In this document: positions 23,512 to 31,891 of the stretch, piece after piece
How positions within the stretch are numbered: position 1 is the stretch's first letter
How the letters are laid out: every line of letters begins with the position of its first letter
Assembly: GCA_016874535.1 (NCBI GenBank)
Contig: VGUA01000010.1
Coordinates: forward strand, 1 to 54,177
Length of the DNA stretch: 54,177 nt
Reading direction: 5' to 3'
Source of the DNA: Gammaproteobacteria bacterium
GTDB taxonomy: Bacteria > Pseudomonadota > Gammaproteobacteria > Ga0077536
Notes under the pieces: generated by a model
Database searches by the model: none
Told to the model about the DNA's origin: nothing
The model's input: the letters and a program-made list of their open reading frames with translations, nothing else
Made by a program: the position numbers and the translations under genes

Positions 23512-24264
23512 ATGAAAGACAACCGCACACTCGTCTCGTATGGCCTGCATGCGGTGGAGGCAGCACTGCGCCATGCGCCCTCGGCCATCCTGGAATGCTT
23601 CGCCAGACCCGGCGGAAACAATGCTGCGCTGGATGCCCTGCTTGCACAGGCAGCGCAGGCTGGGGTCCGCGTGCAGCGGGTGGGGGCGGAGACTCTCGAC
23701 AAGCTGGCAGGGGGCGGCAACCACCAGGGCGTGGTGATCCGCCGTCGCCCACCGCCTGTGCACGTGTTCGAGCAGTGGCTCGATGAAGTGGTTAGGCCGA
23801 ATCCCTTGCCGCTGGTGCTCGCAATCGACCAGATTCAAGATCCCCACAACCTCGGCGCCGCCCTGCGCCTCGCCGACGCCGTGGGCGCGCAAGGCATCGT
23901 GCTGACCCGGGACAACTCGGTCGGCCTCACGCCCGCGGTGGCCAAGGTTGCGAGCGGGGCCCTGGATACCGTGCCGCTGGTCCAGGTCACCAACCTGGTC
24001 CGCGCGCTGGGGGCGTTGAAGGAGGCGGGCTTGTGGGTGGTCGGGGCGGCGGGGGAGTCCGGTGAAAGCCTGTTCGAACTTGACCTCAACCGGCCACTGG
24101 TGTGGGTCATGGGGGCGGAGGGGACCGGCTTGCGCCGCCTGACTCGTGAGTGCTGCGACTATCTTGCCCGCATCCCGATGCAGGGCACGGTTGACAGTCT
24201 GAATCTCGGCACGGCGGCCGCAGTCTGCCTGTTCGAAACCCTGCGCCAGCGCGGCATACGCTAG
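23512..24264 (+). CDS. rlmB: 23S rRNA (guanosine-2251-2'-O)-methyltransferase
   Basis: This 250-residue SpoU-type methyltransferase begins with a substrate-binding domain (YGLHAVEAALRHAPS, HQGVV) and continues with the knotted catalytic domain: IDQIQDPHNLGAALRLADA (motif 1), VMGAEGTGLRRLT (motif 2) and PMQGTVDSLNLGTAAAVCLFE (motif 3). It uses S-adenosylmethionine to methylate the ribose of G2251. A TTG start at 23464 would overlap the rnr stop (TTGA), but ATG 23512 matches the usual N-terminus. It is co-transcribed with rnr, as in many gammaproteobacteria. Confidence 0.93.
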   Translation: MKDNRTLVSYGLHAVEAALRHAPSAILECFARPGGNNAALDALLAQAAQAGVRVQRVGAETLDKLAGGGNHQGVVIRRRPPPVHVFEQWLDEVVRPNPLPLVLAIDQIQDPHNLGAALRLADAVGAQGIVLTRDNSVGLTPAVAKVASGALDTVPLVQVTNLVRALGALKEAGLWVVGAAGESGESLFELDLNRPLVWVMGAEGTGLRRLTRECCDYLARIPMQGTVDSLNLGTAAAVCLFETLRQRGIR

Positions 24265-24275
24265 GGTCAGCCGCC

Positions 24276-24305
24276 TTTACACCCCGTGGTGGGGCCGCAT
24301 AGAAT
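24276..24305 (+). promoter_or_regulatory. Sigma-70-like promoter of the rpsF operon
   Basis: TTTACA (24276-24281) and TAGAAT (24300-24305) are separated by 18 nt, in the gap between rlmB and rpsF. The predicted transcript would start near 24312, giving a leader of about 60 nt before the GTG start of rpsF. Confidence 0.55.
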
Positions 24306-24344
24306 GCCTCTCCTTTTTCCATCACTCCTTGCTTCACCGCCAGT

Positions 24345-24363
24345 TCGGGAAGCTTCAAGCCGA
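24345..24363 (+). promoter_or_regulatory. Possible S6:S18 autoregulatory RNA element
   Basis: TCGG (24345-24348) can pair with CCGA (24360-24363), and the second strand overlaps the GAGAGGAG ribosome site of rpsF. S6:S18 binds a leader element with a conserved CCG in many bacteria. The stem here is short, so this is only a candidate. Confidence 0.2.
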
Positions 24364-24374
24364 GAGGAGCCCGT

Positions 24375-24818
24375 GTGAGACACTATGAAATAGTGTTTCT
24401 GGTCCATCCTGACCAGAGCGAACAGGTCAACGCCATGGTTGACCGCTACCGCACCATGATCACCAACAATGGGGGGCGCATCCACCGCCAGGAAGATTGG
24501 GGCCGTCGCCAGCTCGCATTCCCCATTGCCAAGGTGCACAAGGCGCATTACGTCCTGCTCAACATCGAGTGCGACGCGCCTACCCTGAATGAACTCACCA
24601 GCGCCTTCCGCTTCAACGACGCTGTGCTTCGTCACCTCGTGGTAAAGCGTGACGACGCCGTGACTGAGCCGTCCCTCATGGCCCGCGCCAAGGACGAGCA
24701 CGACGAGCGGGAGAGCGAGCGGCGCAGCCGCCACCAGGCCGCTGCCGCCAGTGAAGAAACCGCCAGTGAAGAAGCCGCCGCCCCGGCTGCGGCGACAACC
24801 GCGGAGGACGCAGCATGA
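24375..24818 (+). CDS. rpsF: 30S ribosomal protein S6
   Basis: This 147-residue protein starts with GTG, preceded by [26 protein letters not shown], the [10 protein letters not shown] strand and the HYVLLNIE strand are typical S6. The C-terminal 45 residues are Ala/Glu-rich and disordered, as in other proteobacteria where this tail can be polyglutamylated. It binds S18 and 16S rRNA in the platform of the small subunit. It overlaps rpsR by 4 nt. Confidence 0.97.
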   Translation: MRHYEIVFLVHPDQSEQVNAMVDRYRTMITNNGGRIHRQEDWGRRQLAFPIAKVHKAHYVLLNIECDAPTLNELTSAFRFNDAVLRHLVVKRDDAVTEPSLMARAKDEHDERESERRSRHQAAAASEETASEEAAAPAAATTAEDAA

Positions 24819-25072
24819 GACCTTCCAAACCGAAACCCCGTGGCGGCGGTTCGCGGCATTTCCGCCGTCGTCGTTTCTGCAAGTTCACCGCCGAGGGCGT
24901 CACCGAGATCGATTACAAGGATCTCAACACCCTGAAGGCCAACATCGCGGAAAACGGCAAGATTGTGCCCAGCCGGATTTCCGGCACCAAGGTCCGCTAT
25001 CAGCGTCAGCTCGCGATCGCCATCAAGCGTGCACGTTTTCTGGCACTGATACCGTACAGCGACTCGCACTGA
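24815..25072 (+). CDS. rpsR: 30S ribosomal protein S18
   Basis: This 85-residue basic protein has [36 protein letters not shown] and [21 protein letters not shown], all signature parts of S18. It is slightly longer at the N-terminus than E. coli S18 (75 residues). It forms a pair with S6 on the small subunit. The ATG lies inside the end of rpsF, so translation is coupled. Confidence 0.97.
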   Translation: MRPSKPKPRGGGSRHFRRRRFCKFTAEGVTEIDYKDLNTLKANIAENGKIVPSRISGTKVRYQRQLAIAIKRARFLALIPYSDSH

Positions 25073-25109
25073 AGTTCCGCGGCCCGCGCCGCGAAACCGG
25101 GAATCGGTC

Positions 25110-26021
25110 GTGCAGGGCTTGGCAAGAGTAGCGATGCGCGGGCCCCTGCCCGCAATTCTGCTCATCGGGGGGTTTGCGCTGCTCGCACTGCCCTTCGGTC
25201 CGGCGCTGCTGGTGAGCGGTGCGCTGCTGGGCCTCGTGACCTTGAGGCACGGCGAGACCGCCGGTCTGAAGGCTGTTTCCGGGGCGGCTGTGCTTGCGGC
25301 GGCCGCGATTTACGGCCTCACGGGCCGCCTGGGACCTGCAGGCGTCACCGTGCTGGCATCGTGGATCCCGGTGTGGGCTGCGGCAGGCGTGCTCCGGCGC
25401 ACGGGCAGTCAAGGCAGGGCCTTGGCTGGCCTCGGCTTCTGGGTCGTGGGATTTGCGCTGGCCATGCGGGTGCGCTACCCGGATGTCCAAGGCTTCTGGC
25501 GCGAGCGGCTGTCGGCACTCACGGCCATGGTCGAGGCGGATGGGGGGACCTTCCTCACCGCGGAGCAGATCGAACTCTATGGCAACCTGATGCACGGCGC
25601 TTCCGTCGCGCTGGTCTATCTGGTGCTTGCCAGCATGCTGCTGTTGGCCAGGGCCTGGCAGGCCGGGCTCTATAATCAGGGCGGATTCGGCAGCGAATTC
25701 CACGCGCTGCGCCTGCCGGGATGGCTCTCTCCTGTGGGAGCGGTGGTCGCGCTGGCCAGCCTTGCGCTGTCCATGACGGGACGGGCAGGTGGTCTGGCGG
25801 ACGATGCGATCATCGTGCTGCTGTTGATGTTCGCCCTGCAGGGACTGGCCGTGATACACGCGGTTGCTGCAGCAAAAAGCCTGTCGCGGCTCTGGCTGGT
25901 CGGGCTTTATGGATTGATGATACTGGTGCCCCAGTTGGTGATGCCTTTGTTGGCCACCGCCGGGATTGCCGACAGAATCGTGGATTTCAGACGCCGCATG
26001 GGGCGTCCGGGCCAGGCCTGA
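25110..26021 (+). CDS. DUF2232 membrane protein
   Basis: This 303-residue protein has about eight hydrophobic segments spread over its whole length and few charged residues. Members of DUF2232 are found between rpsR and rplI in many gammaproteobacteria, and position and size fit. A conserved QGLAVIHAV segment lies near residue 245. The start is GTG at 25110; an ATG at 25134 is possible. The molecular role is unknown; the family is remotely similar to membrane proteins linked to transport or signalling. Confidence 0.8.
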   Translation: MQGLARVAMRGPLPAILLIGGFALLALPFGPALLVSGALLGLVTLRHGETAGLKAVSGAAVLAAAAIYGLTGRLGPAGVTVLASWIPVWAAAGVLRRTGSQGRALAGLGFWVVGFALAMRVRYPDVQGFWRERLSALTAMVEADGGTFLTAEQIELYGNLMHGASVALVYLVLASMLLLARAWQAGLYNQGGFGSEFHALRLPGWLSPVGAVVALASLALSMTGRAGGLADDAIIVLLLMFALQGLAVIHAVAAAKSLSRLWLVGLYGLMILVPQLVMPLLATAGIADRIVDFRRRMGRPGQA

Positions 26022-26086
26022 GCCCAGTTCCCCACAGGCCCCGCGGGCGCATGCCGCCCGTCAGATTTATGAAGAAGGTGCGTACG

Positions 26087-26557
26087 ATGGAAGTCATTCT
26101 GCTGGAAAGAATTCACAACCTGGGCAAGCTCGGCGACAAAGTGCGCGTGAAGCCCGGTTACGGTCGCAACTATCTCGTGCCGCGCAAAAAGGCCGTGCCG
26201 GCCACGGCCGACAACGTCGCCCGGTTCGAAGCCCAGCGCGCCGAACTGGAGAAGGCGCAGGCCGAAGGTCTGGCTCGTGCCACCCTGCGCGCGGATGCGA
26301 TGCGCGAGCTCGAGCTCACCATCGTGGCCAAGGCTGGCAGCGAAGGCCGTCTCTATGGCTCGGTGGGCGCTGGCGAGATTTGTGACGCGCTGGCTGCAGC
26401 CGGTCGCGAGGTGGACCGCAGGGAGGTTCGCCTGGCCAACGGCCCGTTGCGCAGCCACGGGCGCCACGTGGTGGAGATCGCGCTGCACGCCGACATCCAC
26501 GTTCCGGTTGCCATCGTCATTACCGGTCAGGAAGGTGGGCAGGCCGCTGAAGGCTGA
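26087..26557 (+). CDS. rplI: 50S ribosomal protein L9
   Basis: The start at 26087 follows GAAGAAGGTG and gives MEVILLERIHNLGKLGDKV, the standard L9 N-terminus with GYGRNYLVPRKKAV. A long central helix rich in Ala, Glu and Arg connects to the C-terminal domain (GRLYGSVGAGEICDAL onward). Length is 156 residues, compared with 149 in E. coli. L9 binds 23S rRNA at the base of the L1 stalk and limits frameshifting. The frame stays open upstream, over the DUF2232 gene in another phase, which is not coding. Confidence 0.96.
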   Translation: MEVILLERIHNLGKLGDKVRVKPGYGRNYLVPRKKAVPATADNVARFEAQRAELEKAQAEGLARATLRADAMRELELTIVAKAGSEGRLYGSVGAGEICDALAAAGREVDRREVRLANGPLRSHGRHVVEIALHADIHVPVAIVITGQEGGQAAEG

Positions 26558-26589
26558 GGCCGCCTGCCGCGGCCCCAGCACCCGCTGAC

Positions 26590-27990
26590 ATGGCCCTGGA
26601 GCCTCTGACCGGGCGCAATGACGCAGCGGATCGAAGCGTCGATTCGCTGCGACTGCCGCCGCACTCCATCGAGGCTGAGCAATCCGTGCTCGGTGGACTC
26701 ATGCTAGACAACGATGCCTGGCTGCAGGTGGTGGAACGGATCTCCACCACGGATTTTTACCGGCGGGACCACGCCAACATCTTCAAGGCCGTCGAGTCGT
26801 TGGCCAACGACGGCAAGCCCTACGACATCGTGACCTTGGCCGAGTGGCTGGACAGCCACGGCCTGCTGGAATCCAGTGGCGGCCTCGCCTACCTCGCACA
26901 GCTCGCCGACAACACCCCGACTGCCGCCAATATCGCGGCCTACGCCGACATCGTGCGCGACAGGGCGGTTCTGCGCGCGCTCATTCGCGCCGGCACGGAG
27001 ATCGCGGAGAGCGCCTTCCGTACCGAGGGGCGCAGCACCAATGAACTGATCGACTCCGCCGAGCGCACCGTGTTCCAGATCGCCGAACGCGAGTCGCGGG
27101 GGCGTAGCGGCTTCCGGCCGATACGGGATCTGCTGGTGTCCGCCCTCGACCGTATCGACCAGCTCTTCCAGCAGGACAATCCCATCACCGGTGTACCCAC
27201 CGGCTACTACGAGCTCGATGGCATGACTTCTGGTTTGCAGCCGGCGGATCTCGTGATTGTGGCCGGCCGCCCCTCGATGGGTAAGACGGCTTTCGCCATC
27301 AACATCGCCCAGAACGTGGCCACCAAGACCTCACTGCCGGTGGCCATCTTCAGCATGGAAATGCCGAGCGAGCAAATTGCCATGCGCATGCTCTCGTCTC
27401 TCGGCCGTATTGATCAGCACAAGGTGCGTACCGGAAAACTGGCGGATGACGATTGGCCACGACTCACGCATGCAGTCGGCATCCTGTCCGAAGTGAAGCT
27501 GTTCATCGACGATACTCCGGCACTCACGCCCGGCGACCTGCGGGCGCGATGTCGCCGCCTTGCGCGCGAACACGGGCTCGGCATGATCGTCATCGACTAC
27601 CTGCAGCTCATGCAGGTGCCGGGCAACAATGAGAATCGGGCGACCGAGATCTCGGAAATCTCGCGCTCACTGAAGGCGCTCGCCAAGGAGCTCAGCGTGC
27701 CGGTGATTGCGCTGTCGCAGCTCAATCGAAGCCTGGAACAACGCAGCGACAAGCGACCAGTGATGTCCGACCTGCGCGAATCGGGCGCCATCGAGCAGGA
27801 TGCCGATCTCATCATGTTCATCTACCGCGATGAGGTCTACAACGAGGACAGCACCGACAAGGGCGTGGCCGAAATCATCATCGGCAAGCAGCGTAACGGC
27901 CCCATCGGCACGCGCAAGCTGCGCTTCTTCGGTGAATACACCACCTTCGACAATCTCGCCCATGACTCCTATGGTGGGGACCATTCGTGA
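26590..27990 (+). CDS. dnaB: Replicative DNA helicase
   Basis: This 466-residue protein has the N-terminal helical domain (HSIEAEQSVLGGLMLDN), a linker, and the RecA-like domain with Walker A GRPSMGKT, Walker B-type MIVIDYLQLM, and the SQLNRSLEQR and DLRESGAIEQDAD motifs. It is the hexameric 5' to 3' helicase at replication forks. No intein is present. It is 32 bp after rplI and overlaps alr by 4 nt. Confidence 0.97.
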   Translation: MALEPLTGRNDAADRSVDSLRLPPHSIEAEQSVLGGLMLDNDAWLQVVERISTTDFYRRDHANIFKAVESLANDGKPYDIVTLAEWLDSHGLLESSGGLAYLAQLADNTPTAANIAAYADIVRDRAVLRALIRAGTEIAESAFRTEGRSTNELIDSAERTVFQIAERESRGRSGFRPIRDLLVSALDRIDQLFQQDNPITGVPTGYYELDGMTSGLQPADLVIVAGRPSMGKTAFAINIAQNVATKTSLPVAIFSMEMPSEQIAMRMLSSLGRIDQHKVRTGKLADDDWPRLTHAVGILSEVKLFIDDTPALTPGDLRARCRRLAREHGLGMIVIDYLQLMQVPGNNENRATEISEISRSLKALAKELSVPVIALSQLNRSLEQRSDKRPVMSDLRESGAIEQDADLIMFIYRDEVYNEDSTDKGVAEIIIGKQRNGPIGTRKLRFFGEYTTFDNLAHDSYGGDHS

Positions 27991-29054
27991 CGCGCCCGGC
28001 GCACGTCATTTTCGATCCCCAGGCCGTGAGGGCCAACCTGAGACAAGTGCGCACGCAGGCCCCGGGGCGCAAGGTCATGGCCATCGTCAAGGCGGATGGT
28101 TACGGCCACGGTGTGGTGCGCATGGCGCAGGCTCTCGGTGATGTGGAAGCGTTCGGCGTAGCTTCCGTCGAGGAAGCGGTGCGTCTGCGGGATGCCGACA
28201 TCAGCCAGCCTGTGGTGCTGCTGGAAGGTCCGTTCGAAGCCGAAGAGCTGCCGGACATTTCCGTCCACCGCCTGGAGTCCGTGGTGCACAACCACGAGCA
28301 GGTCCGCATGTTCGCCGCTCATGCCGAGCCACTGACCCTGTGGGTGAAGGTGGATACCGGCATGCATCGCCTCGGGTTCGCGCCTGAGGAAGTGCCGGCA
28401 GTGCTCGCGCAACTGCACCGGCCCGGGCGCATCCTGCGCCTGATGACGCACTTCGCCAGCGCCCACTTGCCCGGAGACGAAAGCGTGCAGGCCCAGATGG
28501 CCGGGTTCCGTGATGTTCTCGGCAATCAGGCCTTGGAAAGCTGTTGCGCCAATTCCAGTGCGGTGCTTGCCTGGCCGGACAGCCACTGCGATTGGGTAAG
28601 GCCCGGCCTGATGCTGTACGGCGTTTCCCCTCTTGCCGGCGTGAGCGCGAAGGACCTCGGCCTGCGGCCTGCCATGACGGTCGTCTCGGCACTCATCTCG
28701 CTACGGGAGGTCGCGGCTGGTGGGGCAGTGGGCTACGGTCGGGGCTTCGTCTGCCCGGAGAACATGCGGGTTGGAATCGTGGCTTTCGGCTATGCGGACG
28801 GCTATCCAAGACACGCGGCCACCGGCACGCCGGTGCTCGTCAATGGCGTGCGGACCCAGGTCATCGGCGAAGCTTCCATGGACATGATGGCAGTTGATCT
28901 ACGCCCCGTCCCCGACGCTCGCATCGGGGATCCCGTGGTGCTCTGGGGCGAAGGTCTGCCGGTCGAGGAAATCGCCAGCGCTGCGCAGACCATACCCTAC
29001 GAACTTCTCTGCCGCATGCGCATGCGTGCGCAATTCATCCAGCGCACGGCATGA
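27987..29054 (+). CDS. alr: Alanine racemase
   Basis: This 355-residue protein has the pyridoxal-phosphate lysine in AIVKADGYGHG (Lys35) and the second catalytic Tyr region near VGYGRGFVCPE, followed by AFGYADGYPR and the C-terminal beta domain. It makes D-alanine for peptidoglycan in the cytoplasm. The GTG start overlaps the dnaB stop (GTGA), and its own stop overlaps the radA start. The position next to dnaB is common in gammaproteobacteria. Confidence 0.95.
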   Translation: MTRPAHVIFDPQAVRANLRQVRTQAPGRKVMAIVKADGYGHGVVRMAQALGDVEAFGVASVEEAVRLRDADISQPVVLLEGPFEAEELPDISVHRLESVVHNHEQVRMFAAHAEPLTLWVKVDTGMHRLGFAPEEVPAVLAQLHRPGRILRLMTHFASAHLPGDESVQAQMAGFRDVLGNQALESCCANSSAVLAWPDSHCDWVRPGLMLYGVSPLAGVSAKDLGLRPAMTVVSALISLREVAAGGAVGYGRGFVCPENMRVGIVAFGYADGYPRHAATGTPVLVNGVRTQVIGEASMDMMAVDLRPVPDARIGDPVVLWGEGLPVEEIASAAQTIPYELLCRMRMRAQFIQRTA

Positions 29055-30412
29055 AGGCGCCGAAGCGGATCTACCAGTGCGAGCAGTGCGGCGGGCAGCA
29101 GCCAAAGTGGACGGGGCAATGTCCTGACTGCCAGGCCTGGAACACGCTGATCGAAAGCGTCGCCGCTGCCCAACCCACCTCTGCCCGCCACACCTCCTAC
29201 AGCGGTGAGGCACCACGCATCATCGCGCTGTCGGAAGTCAACCCGGCTGAAGCGCCCCGGCTGCCGACGGGTCTCTCGGAATTCGATCGCGTGCTGGGCG
29301 GGGGGCTGGTGGAAGGCTCGGTGGTCCTGCTGGGCGGTGATCCCGGCATCGGCAAGTCCACCCTGCTGTTGCAGAGCCTGGCCTTCAACACGGGGGCGAG
29401 AAAGATCCGCGCGCTCTATGTCAGCGGCGAGGAATCCTCCTCCCAGATAGCCCTGCGTGCAGAAAGGCTGAAGGTCCCGACGGGAGATCTGCGCCTGCTC
29501 ATCGAAACCGGCATCGAACGCATCCTTGCGCTTGCCGTGAGCGAGCGCCCACAGGTGATGGTGATCGATTCCATCCAGACGCTCTATACCGAAACCCTGC
29601 AGTCTGCCCCTGGCAGCGTGGCCCAGGTCCGTGAATGTGCGGCCCAGCTGGTGCGCTTTGCCAAGGCTACTCGCACTGCCATCTATCTTGTGGGGCATGT
29701 CACCAAGGATGGTGCGCTCGCCGGGCCGCGCGTGCTCGAGCATATGGTCGATGCGGTGCTCTATTTCGAGGGCGAAGTCAGTGGCCGCTATCGTCTGGTG
29801 CGCGCCTTCAAGAACCGCTTCGGTGCCGTGAACGAGCTCGGCGTGTTTGCGATGACGGATGGCGGGCTGCGCGAAGTCACCAACCCCTCGGCCATGCTCT
29901 TGTCGCGCCACGACCAGCCGGTGCCGGGCAGTGTGGTGATGGTGACTCGCGAGGGCACGCGGCCCTTGCTGGTGGAAGTGCAGGCGCTGGTGGACCAGAG
30001 CGCGCTTGGCAATCCGCGACGCGTCACGGTGGGGCTGGATCAGAACCGACTGTCGATGCTGCTCGCGGTACTGAATCGCCATGGTGGCATCGCAACCTCA
30101 GGCTGCGATGTCTTTGCCAACATCGTGGGTGGTGTGCGCCTCACTGAGACGGCAGGCGATCTGGCAATCGTCATGGCGGTGCTGTCCAGTCTGCGCGATC
30201 GTCCCCTGCCGCCAGACCTGGTGGTTTTCGGGGAGGTCGGGCTGGCGGGAGAAGTGCGTCCGGTGCAAGGGGGCCCCGAGCGCTTGCGCGAGGCCGCCAA
30301 GCATGGCTTCAAACGCGCCATCGTGCCCAAGGCCAACGTGCCGAAGACTTTGCCGGCGGGCCTCGAAGTGATACCCGTGACGCGCCTGGGAGACGCGCTG
30401 GGCGAGATCTGA
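29051..30412 (+). CDS. radA: DNA repair protein RadA
   Basis: This 453-residue protein has an N-terminal zinc finger C10-x2-C13-x10-C24-x2-C27, Walker A GGDPGIGKST, the RadA-specific KNRFG motif, and a C-terminal Lon-protease-like domain ending near the IPVTRLGDAL segment. It is a branch-migration helicase working with RecA in recombination. The ATG overlaps the alr stop by 4 nt. It converges on the CorC-like gene across a short repeat region. Confidence 0.95.
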   Translation: MKAPKRIYQCEQCGGQQPKWTGQCPDCQAWNTLIESVAAAQPTSARHTSYSGEAPRIIALSEVNPAEAPRLPTGLSEFDRVLGGGLVEGSVVLLGGDPGIGKSTLLLQSLAFNTGARKIRALYVSGEESSSQIALRAERLKVPTGDLRLLIETGIERILALAVSERPQVMVIDSIQTLYTETLQSAPGSVAQVRECAAQLVRFAKATRTAIYLVGHVTKDGALAGPRVLEHMVDAVLYFEGEVSGRYRLVRAFKNRFGAVNELGVFAMTDGGLREVTNPSAMLLSRHDQPVPGSVVMVTREGTRPLLVEVQALVDQSALGNPRRVTVGLDQNRLSMLLAVLNRHGGIATSGCDVFANIVGGVRLTETAGDLAIVMAVLSSLRDRPLPPDLVVFGEVGLAGEVRPVQGGPERLREAAKHGFKRAIVPKANVPKTLPAGLEVIPVTRLGDALGEI

Positions 30413-30467
30413 TCAAGGCCAATCAAGGCCAATCAAGGCCAACCGGTCCAGCCTCAGCCTTGACCGG
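30412..30467. repeat. Three tandem 10-bp repeats with alternative hairpin partner
   Basis: ATCAAGGCCA occurs three times without gaps (30412-30421, 30422-30431, 30432-30441), beginning at the radA stop codon. Each copy can pair through TCAAGGC with GCCTTGA at 30457-30463, and CCGGTC (30443-30448) pairs with GACCGG (30462-30467). The area lies between the convergent radA and CorC-like genes and could act as a two-way terminator with several registers. Confidence 0.6.
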
Positions 30468-31737
30468 AGTCCTCACGCTCAAAGGGCGGAAAGATGCGGG
30501 CGCTGCGCACGCCCTGGGCCGTGGTCTGCAGGATCTCGATGGTGTAGCCCCTCACCCTGAAGCTGGTCCCTGTGTCCGGAATGTCTTCCAGTGATTCCAT
30601 GATGAGGCCATTGAGGGTCTTGGCGTCTTCTTCCGGCAGGTTCCAGCCGTACGCCCGATTGAGTTCACGGACGTTGGCAGAGCCGTCCACCAGCAGGCTG
30701 CCGTCGGGCTGTTTCTGCACGCCGCGCGCGTTGAATTGCGGCACGGTGGTGAATTCACCCACGACCTGTTCCAGCACATCATCCAGGGTCACCAGACCCG
30801 AAAGATCCCCGTACTCATCCACCACCAGGGCCAGCCGCTGCTTTTCCATCTGGAAATTGATCAATTGGGTGTGCAGATCGGCTTTCAGCGGTACGTAGTA
30901 GGGTTCGGTCAGCAGCGCCTCCAGCTCTTCCAGATCAAGCTCCTCGTTGCGCCTCAAGAGCCGCGTCAGGCTGCGCAGGTGGAGGATGCCCACCACTTCA
31001 TCCACGCTGCCCCGGTAGCAGGGCACGCGGGTGTGCCGGCAGGTAATGAGCTGCTCGCGCACGTCCATCCAGTCCTGATCCAGATCGATGGCCGTCATGT
31101 CTGTACGCGGCACCATGATGTCTTCCACGGTGACTTTTTCCAGATCGAGAATCCCAAACAGCATGTCCCGGTGTTTCTGGGGAATCAGCGCCCCGGCTTC
31201 CTTCACCACGGTGCGGAGTTCCTCACGGTCGATCATGTCCATCTGCGAGCGATCGGTGGAGACATTGAAGGGTTTCAGCAATGCCCTCGTTGTGAGATTG
31301 ATGAGCGCAACCAGAGGCTTCAACAGGGTCATCAACGGGATGATCACCAGCGTGGCCGGGTAGGCAACCCGCTCCGGGTTCAGGGCGGCAAAGGTTTTCG
31401 GAATGACTTCAGCAAAAATCAGGATCAGTGCAGTCAGCACCAATGAAGCAATCCAGATAGCGCTTTCGCCGAACAGTTGCAGGGTTACCAGAGTCGCGAT
31501 CTGCGCCAGCAGCACGTTGACGAAATTGTTGCCGAGGAGCACGAAACCGATGAATCCATCGGGATTTTCCAGCAGCTTGAGCGCCCTGCCTGCGCCGCGG
31601 TGCTTTTTCTCGGCGAGGTGGCGCAGCCGGTAACGGTTGAGCGCCATGATGGCGGTCTCCGACGAGGAGAAAAAAGCGCTCAGGCCGAACAGGCCCAGCT
31701 GCGCAATGACCAATGCCACCAGGGTGTTGGTTTCCAT
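30454..31737 (-). CDS. CNNM/CBS-domain transporter-like protein (CorC/HlyC, YfjD type)
   Basis: The start at 31737 (METNTLVALV) has a GAGGA-like site upstream, and the twelve extra codons before it look non-coding. The 427-residue protein has a CNNM membrane domain with three to four segments (FFSSSETAIMALN, VLLGNNFVNVLLAQI, FAEVIPKTFAALNPE), a CBS pair (residues about 200-330, VDEYGDLSGLVTLDDVLEQVV) and a CorC/HlyC C-terminal domain. Relatives take part in Mg2+ or Co2+ handling. It is divergent from ffh, the same neighbourhood as yfjD in E. coli. Confidence 0.88.
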   Translation of the reverse strand: METNTLVALVIAQLGLFGLSAFFSSSETAIMALNRYRLRHLAEKKHRGAGRALKLLENPDGFIGFVLLGNNFVNVLLAQIATLVTLQLFGESAIWIASLVLTALILIFAEVIPKTFAALNPERVAYPATLVIIPLMTLLKPLVALINLTTRALLKPFNVSTDRSQMDMIDREELRTVVKEAGALIPQKHRDMLFGILDLEKVTVEDIMVPRTDMTAIDLDQDWMDVREQLITCRHTRVPCYRGSVDEVVGILHLRSLTRLLRRNEELDLEELEALLTEPYYVPLKADLHTQLINFQMEKQRLALVVDEYGDLSGLVTLDDVLEQVVGEFTTVPQFNARGVQKQPDGSLLVDGSANVRELNRAYGWNLPEEDAKTLNGLIMESLEDIPDTGTSFRVRGYTIEILQTTAQGVRSARIFPPFEREDSGQG

Positions 31738-31891
31738 CTGCGGGAGTCCTCGCTGTGGGAGGCGGCCGCTCATGCGCTAGCGCAAGGAAGGCCGTGCCGC
31801 ATTATAGTATGGCTCCCGAGGAAGAACGCCCGCGCGCAGGGACAACCTGCCCCGGACCCGCAAGACAACCACCTCCAGCCAGGACCTGCCG

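Noticed and set aside
31773-31784. 12-bp palindrome TGCGCTAGCGCA near the CorC-like start
   Set aside because: Short palindromes of this composition are expected by chance in GC-rich DNA and no promoter element fits around it.
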